Source: Mycobacterium colombiense (GTDB lineage Bacteria > Actinomycetota > Actinomycetes > Mycobacteriales > Mycobacteriaceae). From it: 36,909 bases of DNA. The notes below the pieces were generated by a model. That model saw only the letters and a program-made list of their open reading frames with translations, made no database searches and was not told the origin of the DNA. Below are positions 19,835 through 28,044 of the stretch, piece by piece. A program made the translations under genes and the position numbers. Positions within the stretch are counted from its first letter, which is position 1. Each line of letters begins with the position of its first letter. Location: contig NZ_QMEU01000040.1 in assembly GCF_003284975.1 (NCBI RefSeq), positions 1 through 36,909 on the forward strand, read 5' to 3'.

Positions 19835-20953
19835 ATGAAGAAACTGCTCGCAGGAGTTTCGGCGCTGGTAACCGTAGCTGCCACAGGATGTTTCGGCGTC
19901 AATACCGCGACGGCTGATGATGCGCCGATCGGCGGTCCGCCGACCCCGGGGGCGCCGGGCGACCAGACGGCGTTCGCCCTCGGCGGCGCTCACGTCCTGG
20001 GCATCCCCTACGACGAATACATCCGTCAGGAGGGTGCCCAGTGGTTTCCCGGCCAGAAGCGTGAAATCGTCCGTTATCCGGCAGGGCAGGTCCAGGGTCA
20101 CGTGTTGGAGCGGCTCTTCCCAGGCATCGGCGAGGCCGGCGAAAAGCTGTTACCAGGCCTAGGCCTGGACGGCCCCAGCGTCGGCGAGTCAGTCGACGTC
20201 GGGGTGAACAACCTCGACGCCGCTATCCGGACGGGTCGGCCCGGTACCGCGATCGGCTTGTCCGAGGGCGGATTCGTGGTCGACGGCGAGCAGGCCCGGC
20301 TGGCGAATGACCCGGCCGCTCCCCCGCCGGACAAACTGAACTTCGCCACGTTCGGCGACCCGATCGGCCATCACGCCTTCGGCCAGAGCTTCCTGACCGC
20401 CATGTTCCCGGTCGGCAGCGTCGTTCCCGCGCTCGACTACACCATGCCAGCGCCGTACGAGAGCCAGTACGACACCAACCGGTTCGTCGCTGCTTACGAC
20501 TCGATCGCGGACTTCCCCGACCGTCCGGACAACATGTTCGCGCTGGCGAACACCCTGCTGGGGCTGGCCACCGGTCACACGGCGGTGGCCTTCACCAACC
20601 CAAGCATGGTGCCCCCGCAGAACATCAGGACCACGATCAATTCCAGGGGGGCGAAAGACACCACGATCATGGTTCCCGAAAAGCACCTTCCGCTCGTCAT
20701 GCCGCTGAAATACCTCGGGATCGACGAAGGCACGCTCAACAAGCTCGACGCAATCCTGATTCCCCGGGTGAACGCCGGATACTCACGAAACGACGATCCC
20801 GCGACCGCCCCCGTTCAGGTGGACCCGGTGCACGGCTTCGACCCAGCGGAAGTCACCGCACCGGCCAACCAGGCAACCTTCGGCGGCGGCGCTGACCCTC
20901 TTTCCCAGATACTCAGCGGGGGCACCTCGGTGTTGTCCCACGGCACCGGCTAG
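19835..20953 (+). CDS. Exported PE-PPE-domain alpha/beta-hydrolase acyltransferase (Chp2/Rv1184c type)
   Basis: 372 residues from ATG 19835 with AGGAG at 19825-19829; the upstream open frame overlapping mmpL10 is ignored. The N-terminus ([20 protein letters not shown]) is a signal sequence; an AxA-like site (TATA before DD) near residue 27 favours Sec cleavage, while the lone Cys19 makes a poor lipobox. The rest is a PE-PPE-type serine hydrolase fold with nucleophile Ser143 in IGLSEGG. It has no PE or PPE leader. Relatives (Chp1, Chp2, and the pe gene of polyphleate loci) transesterify acyl groups between trehalose esters outside the cytoplasmic membrane, yielding the fully acylated glycolipid. 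Its place between mmpL10 and fadD fits that job. A conserved His in the C-terminal part (DPVHGFDP) could complete the triad; this is a guess. Confidence 0.88.
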   Translation: MKKLLAGVSALVTVAATGCFGVNTATADDAPIGGPPTPGAPGDQTAFALGGAHVLGIPYDEYIRQEGAQWFPGQKREIVRYPAGQVQGHVLERLFPGIGEAGEKLLPGLGLDGPSVGESVDVGVNNLDAAIRTGRPGTAIGLSEGGFVVDGEQARLANDPAAPPPDKLNFATFGDPIGHHAFGQSFLTAMFPVGSVVPALDYTMPAPYESQYDTNRFVAAYDSIADFPDRPDNMFALANTLLGLATGHTAVAFTNPSMVPPQNIRTTINSRGAKDTTIMVPEKHLPLVMPLKYLGIDEGTLNKLDAILIPRVNAGYSRNDDPATAPVQVDPVHGFDPAEVTAPANQATFGGGADPLSQILSGGTSVLSHGTG

Positions 20954-20964
20954 ACAGCGCGCCT

Positions 20965-22701
20965 ATGTCTGGATCATCGCTTCTCGCCATGCTGCACGGA
21001 CGTGCCAGCCTGCGGCCCGACGAGGTGGCGTACACGTTCACCGACTACGAGGGCGACGCCGACGGCGTTCGCCAGAGCCTCACGTGGTCGCAAATATCCC
21101 GCCGGACCTTCAACGTGGCGGGCGACCTCGGCCAGCACGGGTCGCTCGGCGACAGGGCGGTAATCCTGGCGCCGCAGGGTCTTGACTACATCGCGGCGTT
21201 CCTGGGATCGATGCAGGCCGGGCTCATCGCAGTTCCGCTTCCGCTGCCGCATCGCGGCTCGAGCGACGAGCGGGTCAGCGCGGTCCTCGCCGACACGTCG
21301 CCGTCGGTCGTGCTCACGACGTCCGCGGTGGCCGAAGATGTCGCCGAATATGTCGATCGGGCGCGCATGGACGACGTCCCGAAGATCGTCGAAATCGATT
21401 CGATGAATCTGGACGCCGATCGCGAAACTACCGTCCCGGCAGCCGATCTGCCGGACGTCGCGTATCTGCAGTACAGCTCCGGTTCGACCAGGGCCCCGAC
21501 GGGCGTGATGATTTCGCACCGCAACCTGCAGGCGAATTTCGAGCAGCTGATGCGCAGCTTCTTCGCCGACTCCGGCACGAAAGCCCCGTCGGACACCACG
21601 ATTGTCTCGTGGTTGCCCTTCTACCACGACATGGGTTTGGTGCTGGGCGTGTGCGCGCCGATCCTGGGCGGCTGGCGGGGCGAGCTGATGAGTCCCGTTG
21701 CGTTCTTGGAACGGCCGGCCAGGTGGGTGCGGTCGCTGGCCGCCAATACCTCTTCGTGGTCGGCGGCCCCCAACTTCGCCTTCGACCTGGCGGCCCGCAA
21801 GACCAGCGACCGCGATCTGGCCGGACTCGACCTCGGCGGTGTGCTGGGCATCATCAGCGGTGCCGAACGCGTCGAGCCGGCCACCCTGAGTCGCTTCGTC
21901 GATCGGTTCGCCCACTTCAACTTTCGGGACGACATGATGCGTCCGTCCTACGGCTTGGCGGAGGCAACAGTCTTCGTGGCCAGTGGCACCTGGAGTGACT
22001 CGTCGACGGTGCACTTCGATATCGACCAGCTCTCGGCGGGCCGCGCTGTGCCGTGCGCGGCCGGGACCGGCTCGTCGCTGGTGAAATACCAACCGCCGCA
22101 ATCCCCGGCACTGCGAATCGTCGACGGCGACACCAACCGCGAGTGCCCCCCGGGGGTGGTCGGCGAGATCTGGGTACGCGGCGCCAACGTGGCCGAGGGC
22201 TACTGGCGCAAGCCGCCGGCCGAACAGCGCTGCTTCGGCGCGACGCTCGTCGACCCGTCGCCGGGTACGCCGGACGGGCCCTGGCTGAAGACCGGTGACC
22301 TGGGTTTCGTCCACGAGGGTGGGCTGTTCATCGTTGGCCGCATCAAGGATCTGCTGATAATCCGCGGAAGGAACCACCATCCCGAGGACATCGAGGCGAC
22401 GGTCCAGGAGATCACCGGCGGTCGGGTCGCGGCGATATCGGTTCCGGTAAACAGCACCGAGAAGCTCGTCACCGTCATCGAGTTCAAGAAGCGAGGCGAT
22501 TCCACCGAGGCGGCCATGCACACGCTGACCTGCGTCAAACGCGACGTCACCTCGGCGATTTCCAATGCGCACGGCGTGAATGTGGGAGACCTCGTGCTGG
22601 TACCGCCCGGCTCGATCCCCACCACCACCAGTGGCAAGATCCGTCGTGCCGCCTGCGTCGAGCAGTACCGCCGGCAGCAATTCGCCCGGTTGGACGCCTG
22701 A
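20965..22701 (+). CDS. fadD23: Fatty acyl-AMP ligase (FAAL), FadD23-like
   Basis: 578 residues from ATG 20965, only 11 bases after the previous stop and with no clear ribosome site, suggesting coupling. Adenylate-forming motifs are present: the P-loop-like [16 protein letters not shown] starting at about residue 170, [24 protein letters not shown], the ribose-binding TGDLGF, and the hinge [20 protein letters not shown]. The wording FYHDMGL and RNHHPEDIE, plus the segment around [10 protein letters not shown], is that of FAALs, which make acyl-AMP and hand it to a PKS instead of forming acyl-CoA. The C-terminal catalytic Lys is within [17 protein letters not shown]. FadD23 is the FAAL of sulfolipid and polyphleate loci and FadD21 that of polyacyltrehalose. 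I infer that it activates the starter fatty acid for the adjacent PKS. Subfamily number is the least certain part. Confidence 0.9.
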   Translation: MSGSSLLAMLHGRASLRPDEVAYTFTDYEGDADGVRQSLTWSQISRRTFNVAGDLGQHGSLGDRAVILAPQGLDYIAAFLGSMQAGLIAVPLPLPHRGSSDERVSAVLADTSPSVVLTTSAVAEDVAEYVDRARMDDVPKIVEIDSMNLDADRETTVPAADLPDVAYLQYSSGSTRAPTGVMISHRNLQANFEQLMRSFFADSGTKAPSDTTIVSWLPFYHDMGLVLGVCAPILGGWRGELMSPVAFLERPARWVRSLAANTSSWSAAPNFAFDLAARKTSDRDLAGLDLGGVLGIISGAERVEPATLSRFVDRFAHFNFRDDMMRPSYGLAEATVFVASGTWSDSSTVHFDIDQLSAGRAVPCAAGTGSSLVKYQPPQSPALRIVDGDTNRECPPGVVGEIWVRGANVAEGYWRKPPAEQRCFGATLVDPSPGTPDGPWLKTGDLGFVHEGGLFIVGRIKDLLIIRGRNHHPEDIEATVQEITGGRVAAISVPVNSTEKLVTVIEFKKRGDSTEAAMHTLTCVKRDVTSAISNAHGVNVGDLVLVPPGSIPTTTSGKIRRAACVEQYRRQQFARLDA

Positions 22702-22726
22702 GCCGAGGCTGCGGGCGCTCTCCACG

Positions 22727-23383
22727 ATGCCGATGTTGGTCACCGTCCTGGTGATGGCGCTGGCCGTCAGCGTCGAACCGTTCCGGGTCGGAATGACCGT
22801 GGTCATGCTGAACAGGCCCAGGCCGGCGCTGCAACTGCTCGCGTTCCTGTCCGGCGGTTTCGCCATGGGAACGGCGGTGGGCCTGGTCGTCTTGTTCGCC
22901 TTCCGACGCGCCATGCCGGGCTCGAATTACTTCGCGTTGCCCAAGGTGCAGATTGTGGTCGGCCTGCTGGCGCTGACGGTCGCGGCAGTCGTGGCCGCGA
23001 ATCTCCCCGCGCGGTTGGGTGCGCGGCCGACGGGATTGGCCTCGCCGGTCCAACGTTTGCTGAGCCGGCATTCGCTGGCGGTTGCCGGCATCGCCGGTCT
23101 CGGCATCGCATTGCCGTCGGTCGACTACCTTGCCGCGCTGGCCGTCATTCTGGCCTCTGGCGCGACCGCCCTGACGCAGGTCGCGGTGCTGTTGATGTTC
23201 AACGCCGTGGCCTTCGCCCTGATCGAGATTCCGCTGCTGGCCCACCTGCTGGCGCCCGAGGCGACCGCCAGGTGGGTGGCGGCGCTGCATGACTGGATTC
23301 GCTCGCGCCGGCGCGTCGACGTTGCGCTCCTGCTGGCCGCGGCCGGCTGCGCTTTCCTCGCGGTCGGCGCGGCCGGCCTTTGA
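22727..23383 (+). CDS. Gap/Sap-like small integral membrane protein of glycolipid export
   Basis: 218 residues from ATG 22727 (a second ATG at 22733 is equally possible; neither has a strong ribosome site), 25 bases after fadD. The protein is almost entirely hydrophobic with about six membrane segments, short charged turns (NRPRPA, RSRRRVD), and the start MPMLVTVLVMALAVSVEPFRVGM. This matches the Gap (GPL addressing protein) and Sap (sulfolipid addressing protein) family, which helps MmpL-dependent export of glycopeptidolipid and sulfolipid-1. Its position directly after the FAAL and on the same strand supports assignment to this locus. The biochemical mechanism of the family is unknown; assignment is by hydrophobic pattern and context more than by motif. 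Confidence 0.75.
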   Translation: MPMLVTVLVMALAVSVEPFRVGMTVVMLNRPRPALQLLAFLSGGFAMGTAVGLVVLFAFRRAMPGSNYFALPKVQIVVGLLALTVAAVVAANLPARLGARPTGLASPVQRLLSRHSLAVAGIAGLGIALPSVDYLAALAVILASGATALTQVAVLLMFNAVAFALIEIPLLAHLLAPEATARWVAALHDWIRSRRRVDVALLLAAAGCAFLAVGAAGL

Positions 23384-23452
23384 CCCTTCGTCAACCGACG
23401 CGTTACCGCTGAGAAGATAATGAGTCCAATCCGCACCGGCAAAGGAGCCGCG

Positions 23453-24511
23453 ATGAGCAAGGCAAGCATCGACCGTCCGCTACGCGTGATCCAGTGGACG
23501 ACCGGCAACATCGGTCGGCGTTCGCTGCACGCCATCATCGGGCGACCCGACCTGGAACTGGCCGGCGTGTACGCACACGGCGCCGACAAGGTCGGCGTCG
23601 ACGCCGCCGAGCTGGCGGGCTGGCCGGAGCCGACCGGAGTGCGGGCGACCAACGACATCGATGCGCTGCTGGCCCTGGGCGCCGACGCATGTTGCTATAA
23701 CCCGTTGTGGCCCAACATCGATGAGCTGGTGGGGCTGCTGGAATCCGGAGTCAACGTGTGCACCAGCGCCGCGTGGATCACCGGCGGAAAGCAGACACCG
23801 CAGGACCGCAAACGCATCGAAGATGCTTGCCGGAAAGGCAATTCGACAATTTTCGGCAGCGGTGCGCACCCCGGCATGACGAACATGGTGGGCATGGTGC
23901 TGTCCGCATCGTGTGAGCGCGTCGACGAGATCCGGATCACCGAGTCGGTGGACTGCTCGACCTACGAATCGGCGGAAACCCAGACGGCCATGGGCTTTTC
24001 GCAGGATCCCGACACCCCCGGGCTGGCCGAGAACGTCCGGCGCGAAAGCGAGGTCTTTGCGGAGTCGGCGGCGATGATGGCCGACGCGATCGGGGCGAAG
24101 CTGGACAAGATGACCTTCGACGTCACCTTCACCGCGGCCACCGACGACTCCGATCTCGGCTTCATGAAAATCCCCGCCGGGACGGTCGGCAGCGTCTACG
24201 GCTATCACCGCGGCTGGGTCGGTGACCGCAACGTCGTCAGCGTCGGGTTCAACTGGACCATGGGCAGTCACGTCGTCCCGCCCAAGCCCCTGGAGCACGG
24301 GCACGTCATTCAGGTGTTCGGGCTGCCCAACATGCGAACCGTGTTGCACTGCCTGCCGCCCAAAGACTGGACAGAGCCCGGGTTCATGGGGCTGGGAATG
24401 ATATACACCGCGATGCCGGTTACCAATGCCGTCCCGGCGGTGGTGGCCGCCGAGCCGGGAATCGTGACGCTGGCGGATTTGCCGCCGGTCACCGGTCGGC
24501 TCGCCCACTAG
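23453..24511 (+). CDS. DapB-like NAD(P)-binding dehydrogenase of unknown substrate
   Basis: 352 residues from ATG 23453, with AAAGGAG at 23441-23447 five bases upstream. The N-terminus is a Rossmann nucleotide-binding site (RVIQWTTGNIGRRSLHAII) of the dihydrodipicolinate-reductase-like type; the following SGVNVCTSAAWITGG and FGSGAHPGMTN segments are typical of the mycobacterial family that includes Rv0926c-like proteins and is distantly related to 2,4-diaminopentanoate dehydrogenase. These are not true DapB: they are longer and lack its tetrahydrodipicolinate site. It lies 69 bases after the Gap-like gene on the same strand, so co-transcription is plausible, but it has its own strong ribosome site. 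Substrate and any link to the glycolipid are unknown. Confidence 0.8.
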   Translation: MSKASIDRPLRVIQWTTGNIGRRSLHAIIGRPDLELAGVYAHGADKVGVDAAELAGWPEPTGVRATNDIDALLALGADACCYNPLWPNIDELVGLLESGVNVCTSAAWITGGKQTPQDRKRIEDACRKGNSTIFGSGAHPGMTNMVGMVLSASCERVDEIRITESVDCSTYESAETQTAMGFSQDPDTPGLAENVRRESEVFAESAAMMADAIGAKLDKMTFDVTFTAATDDSDLGFMKIPAGTVGSVYGYHRGWVGDRNVVSVGFNWTMGSHVVPPKPLEHGHVIQVFGLPNMRTVLHCLPPKDWTEPGFMGLGMIYTAMPVTNAVPAVVAAEPGIVTLADLPPVTGRLAH

Positions 24512-24543
24512 CAGCTATGCCGTACGCCACAAGCGGTGGCCCC

Positions 24544-24602
24544 AGGAGGAACGCTTGCGTGCACTAAGGTTAGTATCCCTAACTGAGCAAATGTTCCGTT
24601 GA
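24544..24602 (+). other. Strong Shine-Dalgarno followed by a 15-codon leader ORF ahead of mmpS
   Basis: AGGAGG at 24544-24549 is followed five bases later by TTG 24555 and a 15-codon frame (MRALRLVSLTEQMFR) ending at TGA 24600-24602. The frame is in register with mmpS, which begins about 48 bases later. It could be a leader peptide or the remnant of a longer mmpS 5' end cut by a stop. It may equally be chance, and no conservation can be judged from one sequence. Confidence 0.3.
24565..24583. promoter_or_regulatory. Palindrome resembling half an iron box (IdeR/DtxR type) upstream of mmpS-mmpL
   Basis: TAAGGTTAG (24565-24573) matches the left half of the IdeR/DtxR consensus TWAGGTTAGSCTAACCTWA completely. 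The right half, TATCCCTAAC, matches poorly, but GTTAG and CTAAC form an inverted repeat with a 5-base spacer (24569-24583). The spacing is wrong for a canonical box, so another regulator, for example TetR-like, is possible. The overlapped TAGTAT at 24571-24576 could be a -10 element, the usual place for a repressor site. Confidence 0.35.
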
Positions 24603-24650
24603 CAGTGGTGTCGTCGGCGGCGGTTGGTGAGCTTTGCGGAAGGCGGTCAG

Positions 24651-25118
24651 GTGGTGGCTAGTCCAGACTCGGGTACCCGCCCCGGCCTTCTCAGCCGCGT
24701 GCTGAGACGAGCGTGGATCCCGCTGGTGCTGGTGGTCGTTCTGTCACTGTCGGCGCTCATCGTGTCGCGACTGCACAAGATCTTCGGCTCGGAAGATCTG
24801 AACGCAAACGCCGGCAAGGGGATCGAAATCGTGCAGTTCAACCCGAAGGTCGTCGTCTATGAAATCTCCGGTGCCCCGGGCACCACGGCGAACATCAACT
24901 ACTGGGACGAGAACGCCAACACGCATCAGGTCAACAACGCCGCCCTGCCCTGGTCGACCACCATCTCGACCACGCTGCCCTCGGTGAGCGCAAACATCAT
25001 GGCCCAGAGCGACGGCAGCACGATCAGCTGCAAAATCACCGTGGACGGCATCGTCCGCGACAACCAGAATTCCGCCGGCCATAACGCCCAGACCTTCTGC
25101 CTGGTGAAGTCCGCATGA
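24651..25118 (+). CDS. MmpS-family membrane accessory protein
   Basis: 155 residues from GTG 24651, chosen because GGAAGG at 24638-24643 is seven bases upstream; TTG 24624, GTG 24627 and GTG 24654 are in frame and cannot be excluded. A short basic N-terminus precedes one transmembrane helix at about 21-40 (AWIPLVLVVVLSLSALIVSR). The remainder is an extracytoplasmic beta-rich domain with the MmpS pattern VVYEISGAPGTTANINYWDE, LPWSTTIS, and a C-terminal pair of Cys (SCKITVDGIV; TFCLVKSA) likely to form a disulfide. MmpS4/5 assist MmpL4/5 in exporting siderophores or glycopeptidolipids. The stop overlaps the next start by four bases (ATGA), so MmpS and MmpL are translationally coupled. Confidence 0.93.
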   Translation: MVASPDSGTRPGLLSRVLRRAWIPLVLVVVLSLSALIVSRLHKIFGSEDLNANAGKGIEIVQFNPKVVVYEISGAPGTTANINYWDENANTHQVNNAALPWSTTISTTLPSVSANIMAQSDGSTISCKITVDGIVRDNQNSAGHNAQTFCLVKSA

Positions 25119-28015
25119 GCGACGTGCACAATGAGACCGAGCGCGACCTGAGCGCCGCCGACACCGGCCCGATCGGCACCCGGGGCTTGTCGAAGGCCGA
25201 GCGCGGCCATCGGCCCTACCTTCCCCATGCGATCCGCATCTTCGCGATACCGATCATCATCGGCTGGGTCGCGATCACCGTGTTGGTGAACGTCATCGTG
25301 CCCACGCTGGAGAAAGTCGGCGAGGCGCACTCGGCGCCGATGACACCGCTCGACGCGCCGTCGATGAAGGCGATGATGCGCTTGGGCCACAACTTTCACG
25401 AGTTCGACTCCAACAGCACCGTCATGATCGTGCTGGAGGGTCAGCATCCGCTGGGCCCCGACGCCCACCAGTATTACGACAAGCTGATCCGGCAACTTCG
25501 CCAGGATCCCAAGCACATTCAGCACATTCAGGACTTCTGGGGCGACCGGCTGACGGCCGCGGGCGCGCAAAGCGCCGACGCCAAGGGCGCGTATGTGCAA
25601 GTGAACCTCGCCGGTAACCAGGGCACGACGTTGGCCAACGAGTCGGTGGACGCCGTGCGTAAGGTCATCGACGAGAACAGGGCGCCGCCCGGTGTGAAGG
25701 CCTACGTCACCGGTCCCGCTGCGCTGTCCGACGACATGCACATCATCGGTAACGCCAGCCTGGCCAAGATCACGCTGTTCACCCTTGGCGCCATCGCGAT
25801 CATGCTGCTGCTGGTCTACCGGTCCATCGTCACCACGCTTGTGCAGCTGTTCATGACCTTTGTGGCCCTGGCCTGTTCGCGCGGGGTCGTCGCGGTTCTG
25901 GCGTATCACAACGCATTCGGGCTCACCACCTTCGCGGCCAACATTCTCACCATGCTGGCCATCGCCGCGGGAACGGACTACGGCATCTTCCTCGTCGGCC
26001 GCTACCAGGAGGCCCTGGCCGCCGGCGAGGATCGAGAAGAGGCCTACTACACCACATTCAAGGGCGTCGCCCCGGTGGTGCTCGGTTCGGGCCTGACAAT
26101 CGCGGGCGCGACCTATTGCCTGAGCTTTTCGCGCTTGCCGTGGTTCAACACCATGGGCGCGCCCGTCGCGATCGGCATGCTGGTCGTGGTGCTCGCCGGT
26201 ATCACGTTGGGTCCCGCGGTGGTCTTCGTCGGCAGCCGCTTCCACCTGTTCGAAAGGCAGGCCAAGCGTGGTCGGCTGTGGCGCCGGGTGGGCACCGCCG
26301 TAGTGCGTTGGCCCGCACCGGTTTTGGCCGTAAGCGCCGCCATCGTTCTGGTCGGCATGATCGCCCTGCCGAGCTTCCACACCAGCTACAACGACCGTCA
26401 CTACCTGCCGTTGTCGGCCCCGTCCAATCAGGGGCAAGAGGCCGCGAATCGGCATTTCTCCGAAGCGCGGATGAACCCCGACCTGTTGATGGTCGAGTCC
26501 GACCACGACATGCGCAACCCGGCCGACATGCTGGTGTTGGATCGGGTGGCCAAGAACGAGATGCGCACCCTCGGCATCGCCATGGTCCAGGACATCACCC
26601 GGCCGCTGGGCATTCCGATCCAGCACAGCTCGATTCCGTTCCAGAACAGCGTGCAAAGCCAGACCACGATGCAGAACATGAGCTTTCTCAAGGAGCGCAT
26701 GAACGACATCCTCAAGATGGCCGATGATCTGCAAACCCAGATCGACACCACGCAGCGCCAATACGAGGTGTCGCTGGATCTGGCCAATGCCGCCGACGAC
26801 AGCGCGAAGACCACGGCGGTGACGTCGCAGATCACCGACACCCTGCGCGACCACATCGCCGATTTCGACGACACCTTCCGCCCGGTCCGGACGTACTTCT
26901 ATTGGGAGAAGCACTGCTACGACATCCCGTTGTGCTACGGGTTGCGGTCCCTGTTCGACACTTTGGATGGCTTCGATCAGCTCGCCGAGCAGTTCCATTA
27001 CCTCACGGGCGACATCCAGCACACCGCCAAAGCAACCCACGATCTGAATGCGTTGTTTCCCACGCTGATCACCACGCTGAAAACCACCCGGGGGATCACG
27101 CTGACGCTCTACCAGACGTTCAAGGCGATGATCAATCAGATGGAGGCGATGAGTAACACCGCCATCGTGATGGGGCAGAGCTTCGACGCGTCGAAGAACG
27201 ACGACTTCTTCTATCTGCCGCCAGAAGCCTTCGACAATCCCGATTTCCAGACGGGTCTTCGGATGTTCTTGTCGCCGGACGGTAAGTCGGCGCGGTTCTT
27301 CATCACCCATCAGGGCGATCCGATGTCGCCGGAGGGCATCGCGCGGGTCGACGCCGAACGCACCGCCGCGCAGGAGGGGCTGAAGCAATCCTCGCTCTCC
27401 GATGCCCGGGTGTATCTTGGCGGAACCGCGGCGACGTTCAAGGACATGGCCGACGGCGAGAAATACGACCTGATGATCGCCGTGGTGTCGGCCCTGACGC
27501 TGATCTTCATGATCATGCTGCTGCTGACCCGCAGCGTGGTGGCCGCGCTGGTGATCGTCGGCACAGCGGCCAGCTCGATCGCGGCGTCTTTCGGTCTGTC
27601 CGTGCTGATTTGGCAGGATCTGTTCGGCATCAGGATCCACTGGATCGTGATGGCGCTGTCGGTCATCATCCTGTTGGCCGTCGGATCCGATTACAACCTA
27701 TTGCTTGTTTCCCGGTTCCGCGAAGAGATCCATCGCGGGCTCAAGACCGGGATCATCCGGTCGATGGCCGGTACCGGCGGTGTGGTGACGGCGGCGGGTC
27801 TGGTGTTTGCCTTCACCATGGCGTCCATGTTGGGCAGCGATCTGCGGGTGCTCGGTCAGTTCGGGTCGACCGTGTGCATCGGTCTACTGCTCGATACGCT
27901 GGTCGTGCGCACGCTGCTGATGCCCTCGATCGCCACCCTGCTCGGGCGGTGGTTCTGGTGGCCGCAGGTGGTGCACCCCCGCGGCGATAACGCCCGGCGG
28001 CCGGTGAGCGCCTGA
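25115..28015 (+). CDS. MmpL4/5-type RND transporter
   Basis: 966 residues from ATG 25115, overlapping mmpS. The cytoplasmic N-terminus is longer than in MmpL10, followed by helix 1 (IFAIPIIIGWVAITVLVNVI), porter domain 1, helices 2-6, porter domain 2 with a Gln/Leu-rich probable coiled coil (about 500-620), and helices 8-12. Proton-relay pairs are D288-Y289 (AGTDYGIFLVGRY) and D859-Y860 (VGSDYNLLLVSRF). The segment HCYDIPLCYGLRSLFDTLD is characteristic of MmpL4/MmpL5-type proteins. Those export carboxymycobactins, glycopeptidolipid precursors or drugs with an MmpS partner. The substrate here is not evident: the pair sits beside an acyltrehalose locus that already has an MmpL10-like exporter. 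It converges on degV with 20 bases between stops. Confidence 0.93.
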   Translation: MSDVHNETERDLSAADTGPIGTRGLSKAERGHRPYLPHAIRIFAIPIIIGWVAITVLVNVIVPTLEKVGEAHSAPMTPLDAPSMKAMMRLGHNFHEFDSNSTVMIVLEGQHPLGPDAHQYYDKLIRQLRQDPKHIQHIQDFWGDRLTAAGAQSADAKGAYVQVNLAGNQGTTLANESVDAVRKVIDENRAPPGVKAYVTGPAALSDDMHIIGNASLAKITLFTLGAIAIMLLLVYRSIVTTLVQLFMTFVALACSRGVVAVLAYHNAFGLTTFAANILTMLAIAAGTDYGIFLVGRYQEALAAGEDREEAYYTTFKGVAPVVLGSGLTIAGATYCLSFSRLPWFNTMGAPVAIGMLVVVLAGITLGPAVVFVGSRFHLFERQAKRGRLWRRVGTAVVRWPAPVLAVSAAIVLVGMIALPSFHTSYNDRHYLPLSAPSNQGQEAANRHFSEARMNPDLLMVESDHDMRNPADMLVLDRVAKNEMRTLGIAMVQDITRPLGIPIQHSSIPFQNSVQSQTTMQNMSFLKERMNDILKMADDLQTQIDTTQRQYEVSLDLANAADDSAKTTAVTSQITDTLRDHIADFDDTFRPVRTYFYWEKHCYDIPLCYGLRSLFDTLDGFDQLAEQFHYLTGDIQHTAKATHDLNALFPTLITTLKTTRGITLTLYQTFKAMINQMEAMSNTAIVMGQSFDASKNDDFFYLPPEAFDNPDFQTGLRMFLSPDGKSARFFITHQGDPMSPEGIARVDAERTAAQEGLKQSSLSDARVYLGGTAATFKDMADGEKYDLMIAVVSALTLIFMIMLLLTRSVVAALVIVGTAASSIAASFGLSVLIWQDLFGIRIHWIVMALSVIILLAVGSDYNLLLVSRFREEIHRGLKTGIIRSMAGTGGVVTAAGLVFAFTMASMLGSDLRVLGQFGSTVCIGLLLDTLVVRTLLMPSIATLLGRWFWWPQVVHPRGDNARRPVSA

Positions 28016-28029
28016 TTCGTTGGTTGCGC

Positions 28030-28044
28030 CCGGAACTATTCCGG
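28030..28044. terminator. Candidate bidirectional hairpin at the mmpL/degV junction
   Basis: CCGGAA-CTA-TTCCGG is a perfect 6-bp stem with a 3-base loop in the 20-base gap between the convergent stops; it overlaps the degV stop codon. There is no T-run on either side. Stem-only terminators are reported for mycobacteria, but this one is short, so the call is tentative. Confidence 0.35.

Noticed and set aside
19835..20953. Assignment as a classical PE or PPE protein, or as a lipoprotein.
   Set aside because: No Pro-Glu or Pro-Pro-Glu leader domain; the Cys19 context (AATGC) is a poor lipobox. Only the C-terminal PE-PPE hydrolase-type domain is present.
24517..24567. 16-codon frame from ATG 24517 ending at TAA 24565 in the mmpS leader.
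   Set aside because: No ribosome site before the ATG; the nearby AGGAGG lies within it and better fits TTG 24555.
24599..24604. Perfect TTGACA -35 hexamer upstream of mmpS.
   Set aside because: No -10-like sequence occurs 16-18 bases downstream (the region is GGC-rich), so it is probably chance.
24926..27640. 904-codon open frame antisense to the second mmpL; likewise 17352-19469 antisense to mmpL10.
   Set aside because: His/Arg/Gln/Gly-rich low-complexity translations with no recognisable fold, opposite well-supported transporters.
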